Part shown: piece after piece, positions 53,615 through 64,000 of the stretch
Layout of the letters: the number at the start of each line of letters is the position of its first letter
Position numbering within the stretch: position 1 is the first letter of the stretch
DNA from: Rebecca billardiae RCC1528
Taxonomy: Eukaryota > Haptophyta
Assembly (NCBI GenBank): GCA_965240325.2
Contig: OZ251223.1
Span: 1 to 64,000, forward strand
Direction: 5' to 3'
DNA: 64,000 nt
The notes under the pieces: model-generated
The model's database searches: none
The model's input: the letters and a program-made list of their open reading frames with translations, nothing else
What the model was told of the DNA's origin: nothing
Position numbers and translations under genes: made by a program

Positions 53615-53941
53615 CGCGCCGGCGGCCGGCGGCGGGCTCGGCGTGCGCGGACGCGTCGGCCGCGGCGCGAGGAGGCTGCCCAGCCGTGCCGGTGAGCGCC
53701 GACCGACCGGCTTTGCGGCGGCGGCGGCGAGAAGAAAGTCGGCTGGCGACGTGCGTCCGGTGTGCGCAGCGGCAGCCACTGGTCACTTGGTCAGCACGCG
53801 TGCAGTCCGGCGCGGATGATGAACACCCGCCCGCGAGAAGGGCCGCGCTCTGCCCCGGCTCCGCGCGCCAAGTGGGCCGCCCCGCGCGCGGCCGAGGACG
53901 AGCAGCCGCCGCCCCGCGCGGAGCGCGTGCGCCGCGGCGCG
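53615..53941. promoter_or_regulatory. Divergent promoter region, peptidase / Doa10-like ligase
   Basis: 327 bp lie between divergent ATGs, GC-rich but with a neutral central part (CACTGGTCACTTGGTCAGC near 53777). Both flanking ORFs are open into it, so the true starts could be up to 165 and 180 bp further out. Confidence 0.35.
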
Positions 53942-56900
53942 ATGGACGACGAGGGCGGCGCCGAGGACGAGGAGCTCTGCCGCGTGTGCCGCGGCCCCGC
54001 CGAGCTCGGCGCGCCGCTCTACTGCCCGTGCCTCTGCAGCGGCTCGATGAAGCACGTGCACGAGGACTGCCTCGCGCGCTGGCTCGCGGTGAGCAAGTCG
54101 AGCGCGTGCGAGATCTGCAAGGCGCCGTTCGAGTTCACCGCGCTGTACGCCGAGGAGGCGCCCGCGCGGCTGCCCGTCCGCGTGCTCGCCCTCGGCCTCC
54201 TCGCGCGCGCCGCGCGTACGGTGCCGCCAGCGCTGCGCGCGCTGCTCACCGCCGCCGTGTGGCTGCTGCTCGTGCCGCTCGCCACGTCGGCGCTGGCGAG
54301 CATGTGCTTCGCGCCGAGCTTCGTGAGCATGCTCTTCGGCATCCTCGCCCGCCTCCGCGCGCCGCCCACGCTCCTCGACCTCGCGTCCGCCGCGTCGCAC
54401 GGCGCATGCCTCAACATGCTCGTGCTCGGCGCGCTGGTGCTGGCGGAGGCGCTGCGCGTGGCGGTGCTCGGCGTGGCGGCGGAGGTGCAGGGGCAGGCGG
54501 AGGGCGCGGGGCCGGGGCAGCCGGGGCAGCCGCCGGGGCAGCCGCCGCGCGCGCCGCGCGCGCCGCAGCCGCAGCCGCAGCCGCAGCCGCAGCCGCAGCC
54601 GCAGCCGCAGCCGGCCGGCGCGGCGCAGCAACAGCCGCGAGAGCCGCCGGTGCAGCCGGCGCACGAGGCGGCGCGCCGACGCGCCGAGGGCGAGGACGCG
54701 CACCACACGCCGCTGCTGCCGCCGGCGAGCCTGAGCGCGCGCGCGCTGCCGCCGCGCGCAACGCAGCCGAGCGCACGGCCGCACGCGCAGGCGGCAGAGG
54801 CGGAGGCGGAGGCGGAGGCGGAGGCGGAGGCGGAGGCGGAGGCGGAGGCGGAGGCGGAGGCGGAGGCGGAGGCGGAGGCGGAGGCGGAGGCGGAGGCGGA
54901 GGCGGAGGCGGAGGCCCGCGGCGGTGCCGGCGCGGCGCTTGGCGCGTGCGGCGCGGCGGGCGGCTCGCGCGTTACGGCCGACGCCACGGCGCCTCCCCCT
55001 GAGCAGCGCACGCCGCCGCCGCCCGAGCAGCCCAGCCCGGCGCGCGGCGGCGGCGCGCCCGCGGCCGAGCGCGCGCCGCCGCCGACGCCCGCCGAGCGCG
55101 CCGCCAGCGCCGCCGCACTCCGCCGCTCCCGAGCGGCCGAGCTGGCGCGCGCGCACGCGCCGGCGGCGGCGGCGGCGGGCGTGGCGTCCGAGGACGCGGC
55201 GGGGCCACTCCCGCCGCCGCCGCGCGCGCGCGCGCACGCGCCCGCCCCGGCGCGCGGCGCGGACGACGACGACGACGACGGCGGCGGCGCGCGTGCGGAG
55301 CGCGCGGCCGCGCACGCGCGTCCGCACGCGGGCGGCGCGCGCGGCGCGCTGGTGACGCGCACGGCCGTGGTCGATTGCGAGGCGGCGGCGGGTGGCGGTG
55401 CGGCGGCGTGCGCGCCGGCCGACGCGCGCGCGGCCGCGCCGTCGGCGTCGGCGTTGCCGCCGCCGCCACCGCCGCCGCCGCCGCTGCAGCCGACGCCAAG
55501 CGGCGCACCGGCGCCCGCGCCGCCGCGCTTGCCGCTGCCGCCGACGCCGCCGACGCCGCCGACGCCGACGCCGACGCCACCGACGCTGCCGCCGCCGCCG
55601 ACGGCGGCGGCGGCGCAGCCGCAGCCGCGTGGGCTGTCGGAGCAGGCGCGCGCCGTGGCCGCGCCGCTGCCCGCGCCGCGCTCGCCAAGCGCGCGCGCGC
55701 CCGCGGCCGAAGGCGGCGCGAGCGCGCCCGCCGCGTCGGCGCCGCCGGCCGCGGCCGCGGCCGCCGGCGCGCCCGCGAGCGCGGCGCGGGCGCCCTCGCC
55801 GCCGGGCGCGCGCGGCGGCGCGGCGGCGCCGGGCGGCGGCCTGGCGCTCATCCCCGCCGCGCCGCCGCGCGCCGCGCTCGGCGGCGCGGCGCGCGACGAG
55901 GCGGTCGCTGCGGCGATCGCCGCGACGCGCGAGGCTGCGCAGCGCTCGGCCGCGGCGGTCGCGGCGTTCACAGCGGCGGCGGAGGCGGGCGGCGGCGAGG
56001 TGCCCGCGGCGCTGCTGCTGGCGGAGGCGGAGGCCGCGCGCGCCGCCGTCGAGCAGGCCGTCGCCGCGATGGCGCGCGCCGACCTCGGCATCGACATGGC
56101 CGTGCTCGCAGCAGCGGACGCGCGCGAAGCCACGCACGTTGCGCGCCGCGCGGTCGCCGAGGCCGCGCTGCCGCCGCCGCCCGCTCCGGCGGCGGGGCCG
56201 GGCGGGCCGCCGGCGGCTGGCGGCGGCGACGACGCGCTCGAGCCGCCCGAGCCCCCGCCGCCCGCGCTCGCCGACGTGCTCGGCCTCCGCGGCCCCGTGC
56301 ACGAGCTCCTCGAGGGCGCGCTCGCTGTGCTCGTCTGCCACGGCGCGCTGTTTCTGCTGCTGCTGTGGGCGCCGCTGCAGGCGGGGCGCGCGCTGCTGCC
56401 GAGAGCCAGGGCGAGGGGCGAGGGCGCGAGGCGCGCGGCGTGCGCGCTGGGCGCGCGGCTCGCGCGCGCCGCCGCGCGCGCCGCGCGCGCCGCCGCCCGC
56501 GCGCTCGCGCCCGACGCCGCCGGCGCGGACGCGGAGGGCGCGGCGCGCGGCGCGTGCGAGCCGTCGCCGCCGCCCTTTGCTGCGGCCGCGGCGGCGGCGG
56601 CCGCGGCGGCGGCGGCGCAGTGCGCGGCGGACGGGCGCGGCGCGCTGGCGCACGTGCTCGCCGAGGGCGCGCGCGAGCTCGGCGAGCGCGCCGCCGCCGC
56701 CGCAGCCGCCGCAGCCGCCGCAGCCGCCCCGCCTGGCCTCGGCGGCGCGGCGGAGGCGCCGCCGCCGCCGCCGCCGACGCCGCCGCTGGCCGCCGCCGCC
56801 GCCGCCGACGCCGCCGACGCCGCTGACGCGCCTTCCGCCGGCGTCGACGCCGGCGGCGGCGGCGGCGCGGATGCGGAGGGCGCGGGCTGGTCGGGCGGCC

Positions 56901-59711
56901 CGCTCCACTTCAACACCACCCTGCTCGTCGACACCGTCACGTGGATCTCCGCGTGCGGCGGCGACAGCGCGCACGCGCTCGTGAGCGCCGCGGGCGTCGT
57001 CGTCGGCCGGCACGGCCACGGCATCGTGATCGGACGGCCGCTGCTCGACGTGGCGGACGGCGGGGAGTGCGCGTGGGCGGAGTGGGTGACGGGCGTGGTG
57101 GCGGTGAACGGCGTGCCCGTCGCCGAGCTGCTCACGCCCACCGCCGCCGACCTCGAGGCGCTCACCGTCGGCTACGCCGTGTACGGGGCGGCCGCGTGCG
57201 TCGCGCTCGTGTGCCTGGCCGCGCTCGCGGCGTGCGGACGCTCAGCGCGCGCGGCGCGCGTGCTGCGCGCGGCGGTGTCGGGCGCGCGCGCGGCGGCGCT
57301 CGTCGTGCGGTACGCGCTCTCCGTCGGCGCGTCGCTCGCCGCGCTGCCCCTCGTCGTCGGCCTCGGCGTCGACCTGTGCACCCTGGGCGCGCTCGGCGGC
57401 ACGGTGGGCGGGCGCGCGGCGCTGTGCGCGCGCGCGCCCGGCGCGTGCGTCGGCGCGCACTGGGCGGGCGGGCTGCTCGCGCTGCTCGCGGTGTGGGCGG
57501 GCTTCGACGCGTTGCGCCCGGCGCTGCGCCCCGAGCTCGCCGAGCCGCTCGGCGCCGTGCTCGGCGCCGGCCTCGCCGTCCTCGGCGCCGAGCAGCGGCC
57601 GGGGCCGGGCGGCGCGCGCGGCCTCGCGCTGCTGATCGCGTCGTGCGCGACGCTCTCGCTGGTGGCGGTGTGGCTGCTGCTCGCGCCGACGGCGGTGCTG
57701 CGCGCGGTGTGGCCGTCGGCGCTGCCGCTGCGGCTGCGCCTCGCCGAGCCCGCCTCCGAGCTCCCCGCCGACCTCGTCCTCTTCCACGTCCTCCTGCCAC
57801 TCACGCTCGAGCACGCGCGCGTCGGCGCGCACGCGGCGCGCGCCGCGCGCGCCGCGCTGCGCGCCGCGTGCGCGGCGTGCGGCCTCGACGCGGTGCTGCT
57901 CGCGCCGGCCGAGGGCGCGGGCGCGGGCGCGGGCGCGCGCGCGCCGCCGCTCGCCGGGCCGGGCGGCGCGCCGCACGCGCCAGCCGGTGGCGGGCGCGCG
58001 GGCGCGGCGCCGCCGCCGGCGCGCGAGCGCACGCCGCGCCGCCGGCCGTGGCGCGTGGAGGCGCGCGCGGCCGCGCTGCTGCTGCTGCTCGGCGGCGGCG
58101 GCGTGGTGTGCGCCGCGGCGGCGCTCGGCGTGCCGCTGCTCACCGGCCGCGCCGCGCTGCGCCTTGCCGGCGTGCGCGCGCCCAACGACCTGCACGCCCT
58201 CGCGTGCGGCGGCTACGCGCTGTGGGGCGGCGCGCTCGGCAGCCGCGCCGCGCGCGCGCTCGCGCGCTGGCGGCCGCGCCGCGACGCGCTCGAGCTCGCG
58301 AGGGCGCGGCTGTGGGCGGCGCTGGAGGTGGGCGCGCTCGCGCTCGCGTGGCTCGGCGCGCTGCCGCTCATGGTGCGCGCGCGCGCGCGCGTGCGCAACC
58401 GCGCCGTCGCGCGGCCGCGGGCTCGCCGGGCTCGGCGGCGCACAGAGCGAGCCGCGCGCCGCGCGCCGCGCGCGCCGCGCCGCGCGCGCCGCGCCGCGCC
58501 GCCTCGGTCCCACCCGCCCCGCCCCGCCCGTGCGCATGTGCCCCACCCCTCACCCTCACCCTCACCTCCCGCCCGTGCGCATGCGCCCTGCGCGCGGCAG
58601 GTGGGCTTGCTCTTCGAGCTGCTCGTGCTCGCGCCGCTCAAGGTGCCGCTGGGGCAGAGCCCGCTGCTTGCGCCCGTGCACGACTGGGCGCTGGGGCTGC
58701 TCTACTGCAAGGTGCTGCACGCGCGCTGCAGGCGGGGGCACGCGCACGCGCCTTGCCCACGGGGGAGCGCGGGGGGAGCTGTGGTGTGGGCGGAGTGCGA
58801 GGAGCGGGGCGGGGACGGCGCGGCGCGAGAGTCCGTGCCGCGGCCGCCGTGTCGTTCGCCCCGGCCGCCCGCCCGCCCGGGGCGCGCGCGGCGGGGCCCC
58901 TGTGCAAAGGCTGGCTGGCGCGGGCTGACTCTCAACTCCCATCACGCCCGTCACGCCCTTCGCTCCGATGCCCCGCGCTGCCCTCGCAGGTGTCGGTGCG
59001 GCTGCTGCTGCTGGACTGGGGGCGGCGGCACCCGTGGCGGCCGCTGCTCGAGCGCGCGCTGGCGCAAGGCCTGGACGCGGAGATGCGCCGCAGGCTAGGC
59101 GGGGAGGTCGTCGCCCCGAGCGCGTGGCTGCTGCTCCGGCTGCTGGCGGTACCGTACGCACTCACGCACGGTGCGCGCGGCGGCGGCGCCGCCGGCCTGT
59201 GCGCAGAGCGGCGGCGCACGCGCGCCGCTGCCCTGCCCTGCCGCGCACCGCGCCGCCCGCCTCTGCCTCCGCCCGACAGCTCGCGGCGGAAGCGGCCGCG
59301 CGGGGCAGCGCGCGCACGCGCACTCGGCCCAGCCTGACCCAGCCCCGGCCAACCCCTGCGCGCACGCTCCTCCGCACGCGCGCGCTAACCCTAACCCTAA
59401 CCCTAACCCTGTCCCTGCGCGCGCGCTCCTCCGCACGCGCGCGCGGCGCGCGCGCCGCGCCGCGCCGTCGACATGGCGTGCGTGCGTGCGCGCGCAGGCG
59501 TGCTCAGCGGCCTGCCCCTCGCGCCAGGCACGCACGCGCTGCTGCGGCGCTACGGCTGGCACGTGGCCGTGGGCGCGGTGCTCAGCGTGCACGCCACCGC
59601 GGCGGTGCGCCAGTGCGCGCGCGCGCTGCACAACTCGATCCGCGACGAGGCCTACCTCATCGGCCGCCGTCTCAACAACCACTCCAAGCACGCGGGGCAC
59701 GCGGCGGCCGC

Positions 59712-59750
<39 letters not shown>

Positions 59751-59958
59751 CACCGAGCGCGACGGCGCCGCGCAGTCTGAGCAGGCCGAGCAGCGTGGTG
59801 CCACACGTGCACCCGCAGCCGCCGCGGGCGAGGCCGGTGACGCTGCGCGCGCTGCCCAGCCGACCGAGCTGGCCGAGGCGGAGGCGCCCAACGCGACGGC
59901 GGCGGGCGCGCACGTCGTCACTACCGCCGCGTCGAGCGCGGCAGACGGTGAAGACTGA
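53942..59958 (+). CDS. Doa10/MARCH6-type multi-span ER ubiquitin ligase
   Basis: There are four exons, 53942-58372, 58601-58711, 58990-59170 and 59498-59958, giving about 1,727 residues. Introns (228, 278 and 327 bp; GTGCGC, GTGCTG, GTGCGC starts; GGCAG, CGCAG, CGCAG ends) were placed so that the C-terminus follows the family: GLLFELLVLAPLKVPLGQSP, DWALGLLYCK|VSVRLLLLDW, PYALTH|GVLSGLPL, and DEAYLIGRRLNN. The N-terminal RING-CH ligands are C13, C16, C30, C32, H40, C43, C56 and C59. Many membrane segments follow, interrupted by long low-complexity cytosolic inserts (QP, EA and Pro/Ala tracts). Doa10 and MARCH6 ubiquitinate misfolded and regulated ER and nuclear-envelope proteins for proteasomal removal. 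The tail carries 12 glutamines (59713-59748). A start at 53818 is also possible. Confidence 0.88.
54796..54914 (+). repeat. GAGGCG microsatellite encoding (Glu-Ala)n
   Basis: About 20 uninterrupted GAGGCG units give an alternating Glu-Ala stretch in a cytosolic insert of the Doa10-like ligase. A shorter CAGCCG run at about 54570-54612 gives (Gln-Pro)n. Confidence 0.95.
59385..59410 (+). repeat. Interstitial telomere-like repeat in an intron, flanked by direct repeats
   Basis: CTAACC is repeated four times, plus CT, inside the third intron of the Doa10-like gene. It is bracketed by two exact copies of GCTCCTCCGCACGCGCGCGC (59366-59385 and 59425-59444). Confidence 0.92.
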
Positions 59959-60902
59959 CGATGCTGATATATATATATGGCGCGGGTTGGCGCTGCGCGT
60001 CAACTTGCCAGGCTGGAAACCTACTGTTGTTTTAACGCCGCCTGATATTGATGATATGTGTGATGGCTCGCGGCCGGTGGCTCGAGCTCGGAACTTCTGA
60101 TGACGCTGCCATCATGGGCGCAAGCGACGGCGCAGGCGGCGGCGGGGCTGACGACGCGCGCGCGTCGGTCGGCACGTCTGACTCTGAGCACGGAGTGCGC
60201 GCTGCAATGACGACTGGCCCGCCTCCAGCACCACGCCCCGCACGGTGAGTGAGGGTGTGGCCCGTGCCCAAGCGAGAAAGGGGGCGGCACACTTTGCCGT
60301 CCGCCGATCAGCCTGCGTCCGCCTGCTGCAGCTCGTGGCCGGAACACGCGGTCGCGCGCGCGCGCGTGGATGGAGGGCGGACCGGCCGCGCATGCGCCCG
60401 CCGCGTGTGTCGCTTCACGCGCTGGCACCGCACGCGAGCCGCTCGTCACGCGCAGTGCAGCTCGAGCACTCCGTCGCCACTCGGACTCAGCCGGCGCCTC
60501 ATGCGCTCGTGAGTCATGACACTCAGAGCGGAGGCAGTGCGCGCCCGCCGCGCCGCCCGAGCCGGCGTGTTCGCGCGCGAGTGCGTGCAGCGTGGTGGAC
60601 AGCCTTGCGCACGTGCGCCCGCCGCGCGCGCCGCCTCGCCCGCTGGCGCCGCCCGCGAGCCGCTCGTCGCGACCGACCGACGACAGCCGTCAAGCTCGCC
60701 CCTCGTCGGCTTCCTGGGACGTCGCGAGGTGAGCCGAGGCTTCGCAAGAGGCGGCCGAGACTGCTCCAAGTCGCGGTCGAGGAGCTGCAGCTGCTTGCGC
60801 CGCTCGCGCGGGACGAGTTCCGCGCGGTGGCGCACCGCACCGTTGCTTATCTGAAGTCGTGGGCGCGTCCATTTCTCGCTAATAGATGTCTCTTTGCGGT
60901 CT

Positions 60903-60970
60903 CAAAATTCGAAACTCGGTCTCTTCCAGCCTTGGAAATCGTCCCCCGTCCCTTTTTTCTTGATCAAAGT
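60903..60970 (+). repeat. Dispersed repeat, partial copy 3
   Basis: The stretch GGAAATCGTCCCCCGTCCC...TTGATCAAA resembles the 50 bp before 26621. The following ATAGCCTGGTCC is the reverse complement of GGACCAGGCTAT next to the 62927 copy, so the pieces belong to one rearranged family. Confidence 0.55.
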
Positions 60971-62926
60971 CATAGCCTGGTCCAAACGCACTGGAGCACT
61001 TTCGGGGATTTTATCGCCAAATGAACGCGGGCCCCTAGGCACGCGCTCACACCCGGAAACAGCGTAACAAATGGGCCCAGCCCGGGCGCAGCAAAAGTTT
61101 CGGCCTAAAAATCGCATCCGTGGCCCGTCGTGAGCGTGCGCGCGCGCGCCGCGGACAACTACGGACACATAGAGAATCGTCAGTCCGAATGTGGGTAATT
61201 ACTTAGCCGAAATGAGCCCAAACGCACGAACTTACTTATTGGCGTACGTCGAGGCGAGCATGAACCCTGGTACAGGCCATTAGGATGGGCTGTGGTCTGT
61301 GCGCAAGTGGCCGTACTCAACTACTGCAAGATCGACTATATTACCCATTTATACCCGCATATTATGGGCAATGTACCCGCATAAGTATGAGTTCTGAACC
61401 TGTATAATTAAAATGCCACTATGTCGTTACATATTCGCCATAGGTGGGTAGCTGTCCCAGGCTGCACGATTAGTGCGGCGCTCGGGGTGCAGTGGTCGGA
61501 CGAGGCTCCGCCTGGCCTTCCGCGCACTCCTGCAGACAAGAAGAGGGCCGGACTCCCACCCGGCCAGGCGTGCGGCAGTCGGTCAGGTGCTGGACCTGGT
61601 CTGGAGACCATCTCCTGCGTGGCAACTGGCCGATCTGCGGCACAACGCGCGCCGCCGTGAGCCACACGGCAGGTTCGCAATGGATCCGGATCGCGTGTCC
61701 ATGGCGGCGTGCATCGAGTCATTCAAGCTGTCAAGTCGCGTGCCACGCCCGCCCTTTCACTTGGGGCATCAGTACTGCCTACAACGACGACATGTGCGTC
61801 CTTAGATGAGGCATAATCGCGATTCTAGCTGCCCGTCCAAGGGTCAGATCGCACGTCTTTGCTCGCCCGACAGCCTCAACGGCGGACTGATGTGATCCGC
61901 GGGTGACGATGCGACCGCTTCGAGTGCGCCTACGGCCACCACCGGGGTGGGGATCGTTCATGGGCACCCCCTGCGTGCCATGACATGCTCTGGCCGTGCG
62001 TGGTGACTTGGCCCACCGCGCGTAAACGGGAAAGACACCCGAGCACGTGCTTCCGAGCCACCCGAATGGCACAATGTGCCACCCATGGACACCAAACACG
62101 TGCCAGAGCGCGAGCCTTGCGTGCTGGAGTAGCCGCACGACACCAAGGAAGACGTATGAGCGCTCTCAACCATCTTCAAGCGACGACTCCGTCGACTCTG
62201 CCTCGCAGACCGCGGTACGATCCTCGACCTTGTGCTCGCAGCAAAGGCCATGACGGTAAAGCAGCACCCAGGCGATGGGAGTCAGCCGGCAGCCACTACA
62301 CTGCGACTGTACACACCCAGCCCCGCAAGGCGAGCCATCCTGCTCGCCACCAGCCCGTCATACAGCTCCACGAGGAGCACAAATCGACAGCCGCCGCTCA
62401 GGACGACCCATGCGCGAACGTGACGGGACTGGCCGGATGAAGCGTTGGCGATGCGCAGCGCGCCCAACGCTGGTGGTGGCATCGAATACATGCTAGGGGT
62501 AGGCTTAGGCCGACACGAGCGGTCACGTGGCCCGCATCTGGCCCAAACTGGCCCGTCTCGAAGGCGCGGCGCAACCCAGCAGCTGAGCGTTCGACGCGCG
62601 CCGTCAGGCGAGAAGTTGACCTGGCGACGGACCGCGGGCGGCGGAAGCAACGCAGACATGTCGCTCAAGGTGTGCACGCACACCGCCGGGGCACCCGAAC
62701 GATGCGTCCAGCACTACACCCGACATGAGGCGGCGCAGTCGTCCAGTCGAGGCTCTCGAGCCCCTTCCCGACCTTCGTCGCGGCGAGCCGTCGGACGGGC
62801 GGGACGGCCGGTGGCGATTTTTGACGAGCGCGACGAGCGACGAGAAAAATCGGGAGAAATCAGGCGCCCAAAATCCGAAAAGGCTTTTTCACTGGCGAAA
62901 ATCGGGATGGACCAGGCTATCAGACA

Positions 62927-63002
62927 AAGATCTTTTTGAAACGTGGTTAGGGCCCACGGAGCGGGCTCCACGCTGCGCGTTCCGCCCTGCACCGCGGGCC
63001 AT
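62927..63002 (+). repeat. Dispersed repeat copy 2
   Basis: 76 bp, from AAGATCTTTTTGAAACGT to CACCGCGGGCCAT, matching 26621-26697. An AT-rich tract (63003-63072, TTAATATATA-type) starts exactly at its end, and copy 1 is likewise followed by AT-rich sequence, suggesting a shared element border. Confidence 0.7.
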
Positions 63003-64000
63003 TAATATATATTTTAAACATATATTATTAATATCAACATATATATTAATATATGTATTAATATATAAATAGCTAGTTGCGCATCAATACCGCGGACTCG
63101 CGGCGACTCGAGCCTTCGGACGACCGACACTGAAAGTGAGTTCGGACCGGCAACCATCGGCATGTGACTCAGGCGCTGCGCCGCGAGCGGCGAGGCGGGC
63201 CCTGGCAGGGCCTTCATGCCAGGCCTCGCAGGCGGATGACGGCTGAATGACGAAGTAGTATTTTCCGACGCGGCGCGCGACCATCGGCGACTTAATCATC
63301 ATGGGCGGAGACCAACAGTCGGCGGGCGTCACTTCTGCTTCATCTTGCCTCGGCCTGAGTCAGCCTGATTTAGTGTGCGCCTGGCTTATTCATAGTGACG
63401 ACGAATAGTGTAATCTCGCCTGCCTTGTATTCTTCCGGTAAATCGTAACTAGACGTAGTCGCGCTCCAGCAGCTCAAGGCCGCGCTCAAGCTTTACGATC
63501 GCGGTGCAGCAGGCTATGCTCTGCCACCGCCAACGCCGACTTCGTGTCGACGATCGGGCACTGCCGCCGACGAATCACGAATCAGGTGACCCGCGTCGTC
63601 CCGCCACCTGTGTCGTGCAATCATAGAATGAGTACTATATGGTGGATACGGGCTAACTGGACACAGGGGTTACTCTGGATGGACACTCAGCGGGCTGCAG
63701 CCTCGTGGCGAGGGCTCGTGGGTGAACGAGCACGAGCGCCCACTGGCACCGTGGCGGGTCGCCACCACCGCGGGACGGCGCACGATGAGCCTCGCTCGGA
63801 ACTCACCGACACCTGGTCGTCGTGGCAGACGTCGTCGGCGCACGCGCCAGGTCGCGCCTCTCGCCGCTGACTAGCGCCTTGTTTCGTAAGTTCCGCGCAC
63901 AAGGCCGAACGCCAGCGTTTCAAGCCGAGACTCGTGCGCGGACTCAGGAAGGGCGGACTCCGAGGCAAGGCGCGGTTGCGCTGGCGGGTAGGTCCCGATA

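Larger units (their letters stand above)
59959..64000. other. Gene-poor right end with repeat fragments
   Basis: 4 kb without a convincing gene. The GC-rich part contains an imperfect direct repeat with offset about 221 bp (CGAGCCGCTCGTC at about 60434 and 60656). From 60850 on, composition is near neutral. Short minus-strand ORFs at 61.8-62.7 kb have natural-looking pieces (WVVLSGGCRFVLLVELYDGL, about 62400) in broken frames, perhaps a decayed mobile element. Pieces of a dispersed repeat lie at 60903-60970 and 62927-63002. Confidence 0.45.

Noticed and set aside
53783-57165. Long antisense ORFs (over 1,000 codons) across the Doa10-like gene
   Set aside because: They are shadows of the GC-rich coding strand. 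Only the plus strand has the RING-CH finger and membrane spans.
51443-59410. A real chromosome end at the TTAGGG/CCCTAA tracts
   Set aside because: The tracts are only 4-7 units long, lie inside genes and are flanked by unique DNA on both sides.
61408-62683. Several ORFs of about 80-130 codons in the right end
   Set aside because: They overlap on both strands, change frame and lack recognisable domains. At most they are a decayed element.

Overview
The window is nuclear DNA from a eukaryote with an extremely GC-rich genome, most plausibly a unicellular alga. A haptophyte of the pavlovophyte type is my best guess, but that is an inference and not a match. The genes are far more GC-rich than the spacers, and nearly every third codon position is G or C. 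Three proteins show the eukaryotic RING or RING-CH pattern. Short introns interrupt four genes. TTAGGG-type repeats are present, and there is a nuclear-type tRNA gene with internal A and B boxes and a T-run terminator. No operons, ribosome binding sites, prophage or CRISPR are seen.

Left part (1-9,259): a Ser/Pro-rich secreted or wall protein runs off the left edge on the minus strand. It is followed by a small RING-CH membrane protein, an F-box/RCC1-repeat protein, and a divergently transcribed class I/II aminotransferase. Centre-left (9,664-24,065): one giant gene encodes about 4,750 residues with sacsin-type HSP90-like ATPase modules and a C-terminal RING finger. It contains an internal tract of about 1.75 kb duplicated almost without change. 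Positions 24.6-25.8 kb hold what looks like a decayed gene.

Middle (25.8-45 kb): this part is sparser. It holds a Gln-rich nuclear-type protein, a small acidic ORF, a mitochondrial [2Fe-2S] ferredoxin sharing a divergent promoter with a RAP-domain organellar RNA-binding protein, a 235-bp tandem repeat array, a CorA/MRS2-type Mg2+ transporter, a tRNA-Glu(CUC) and a small His-rich membrane protein.

Right part (45.2-60 kb): a head-to-head inverted duplication carries two F-box/RCC1 genes. One is intact and the other is disabled by two micro-duplications. A large papain-family peptidase and a Doa10/MARCH6-type ER ubiquitin ligase follow, divergently transcribed. Both carry interstitial telomere-like repeats, one coding and one in an intron. 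The last 4 kb is gene-poor and holds dispersed repeat fragments.

All six introns I could place by protein-family continuity start GTGC (five of them GTGCGC) and end GCAG. Protein quality control is a recurring theme: a sacsin-RING protein, two RING-CH ligases, F-box/RCC1 paralogues and a cysteine peptidase. The genes need not be functionally linked.
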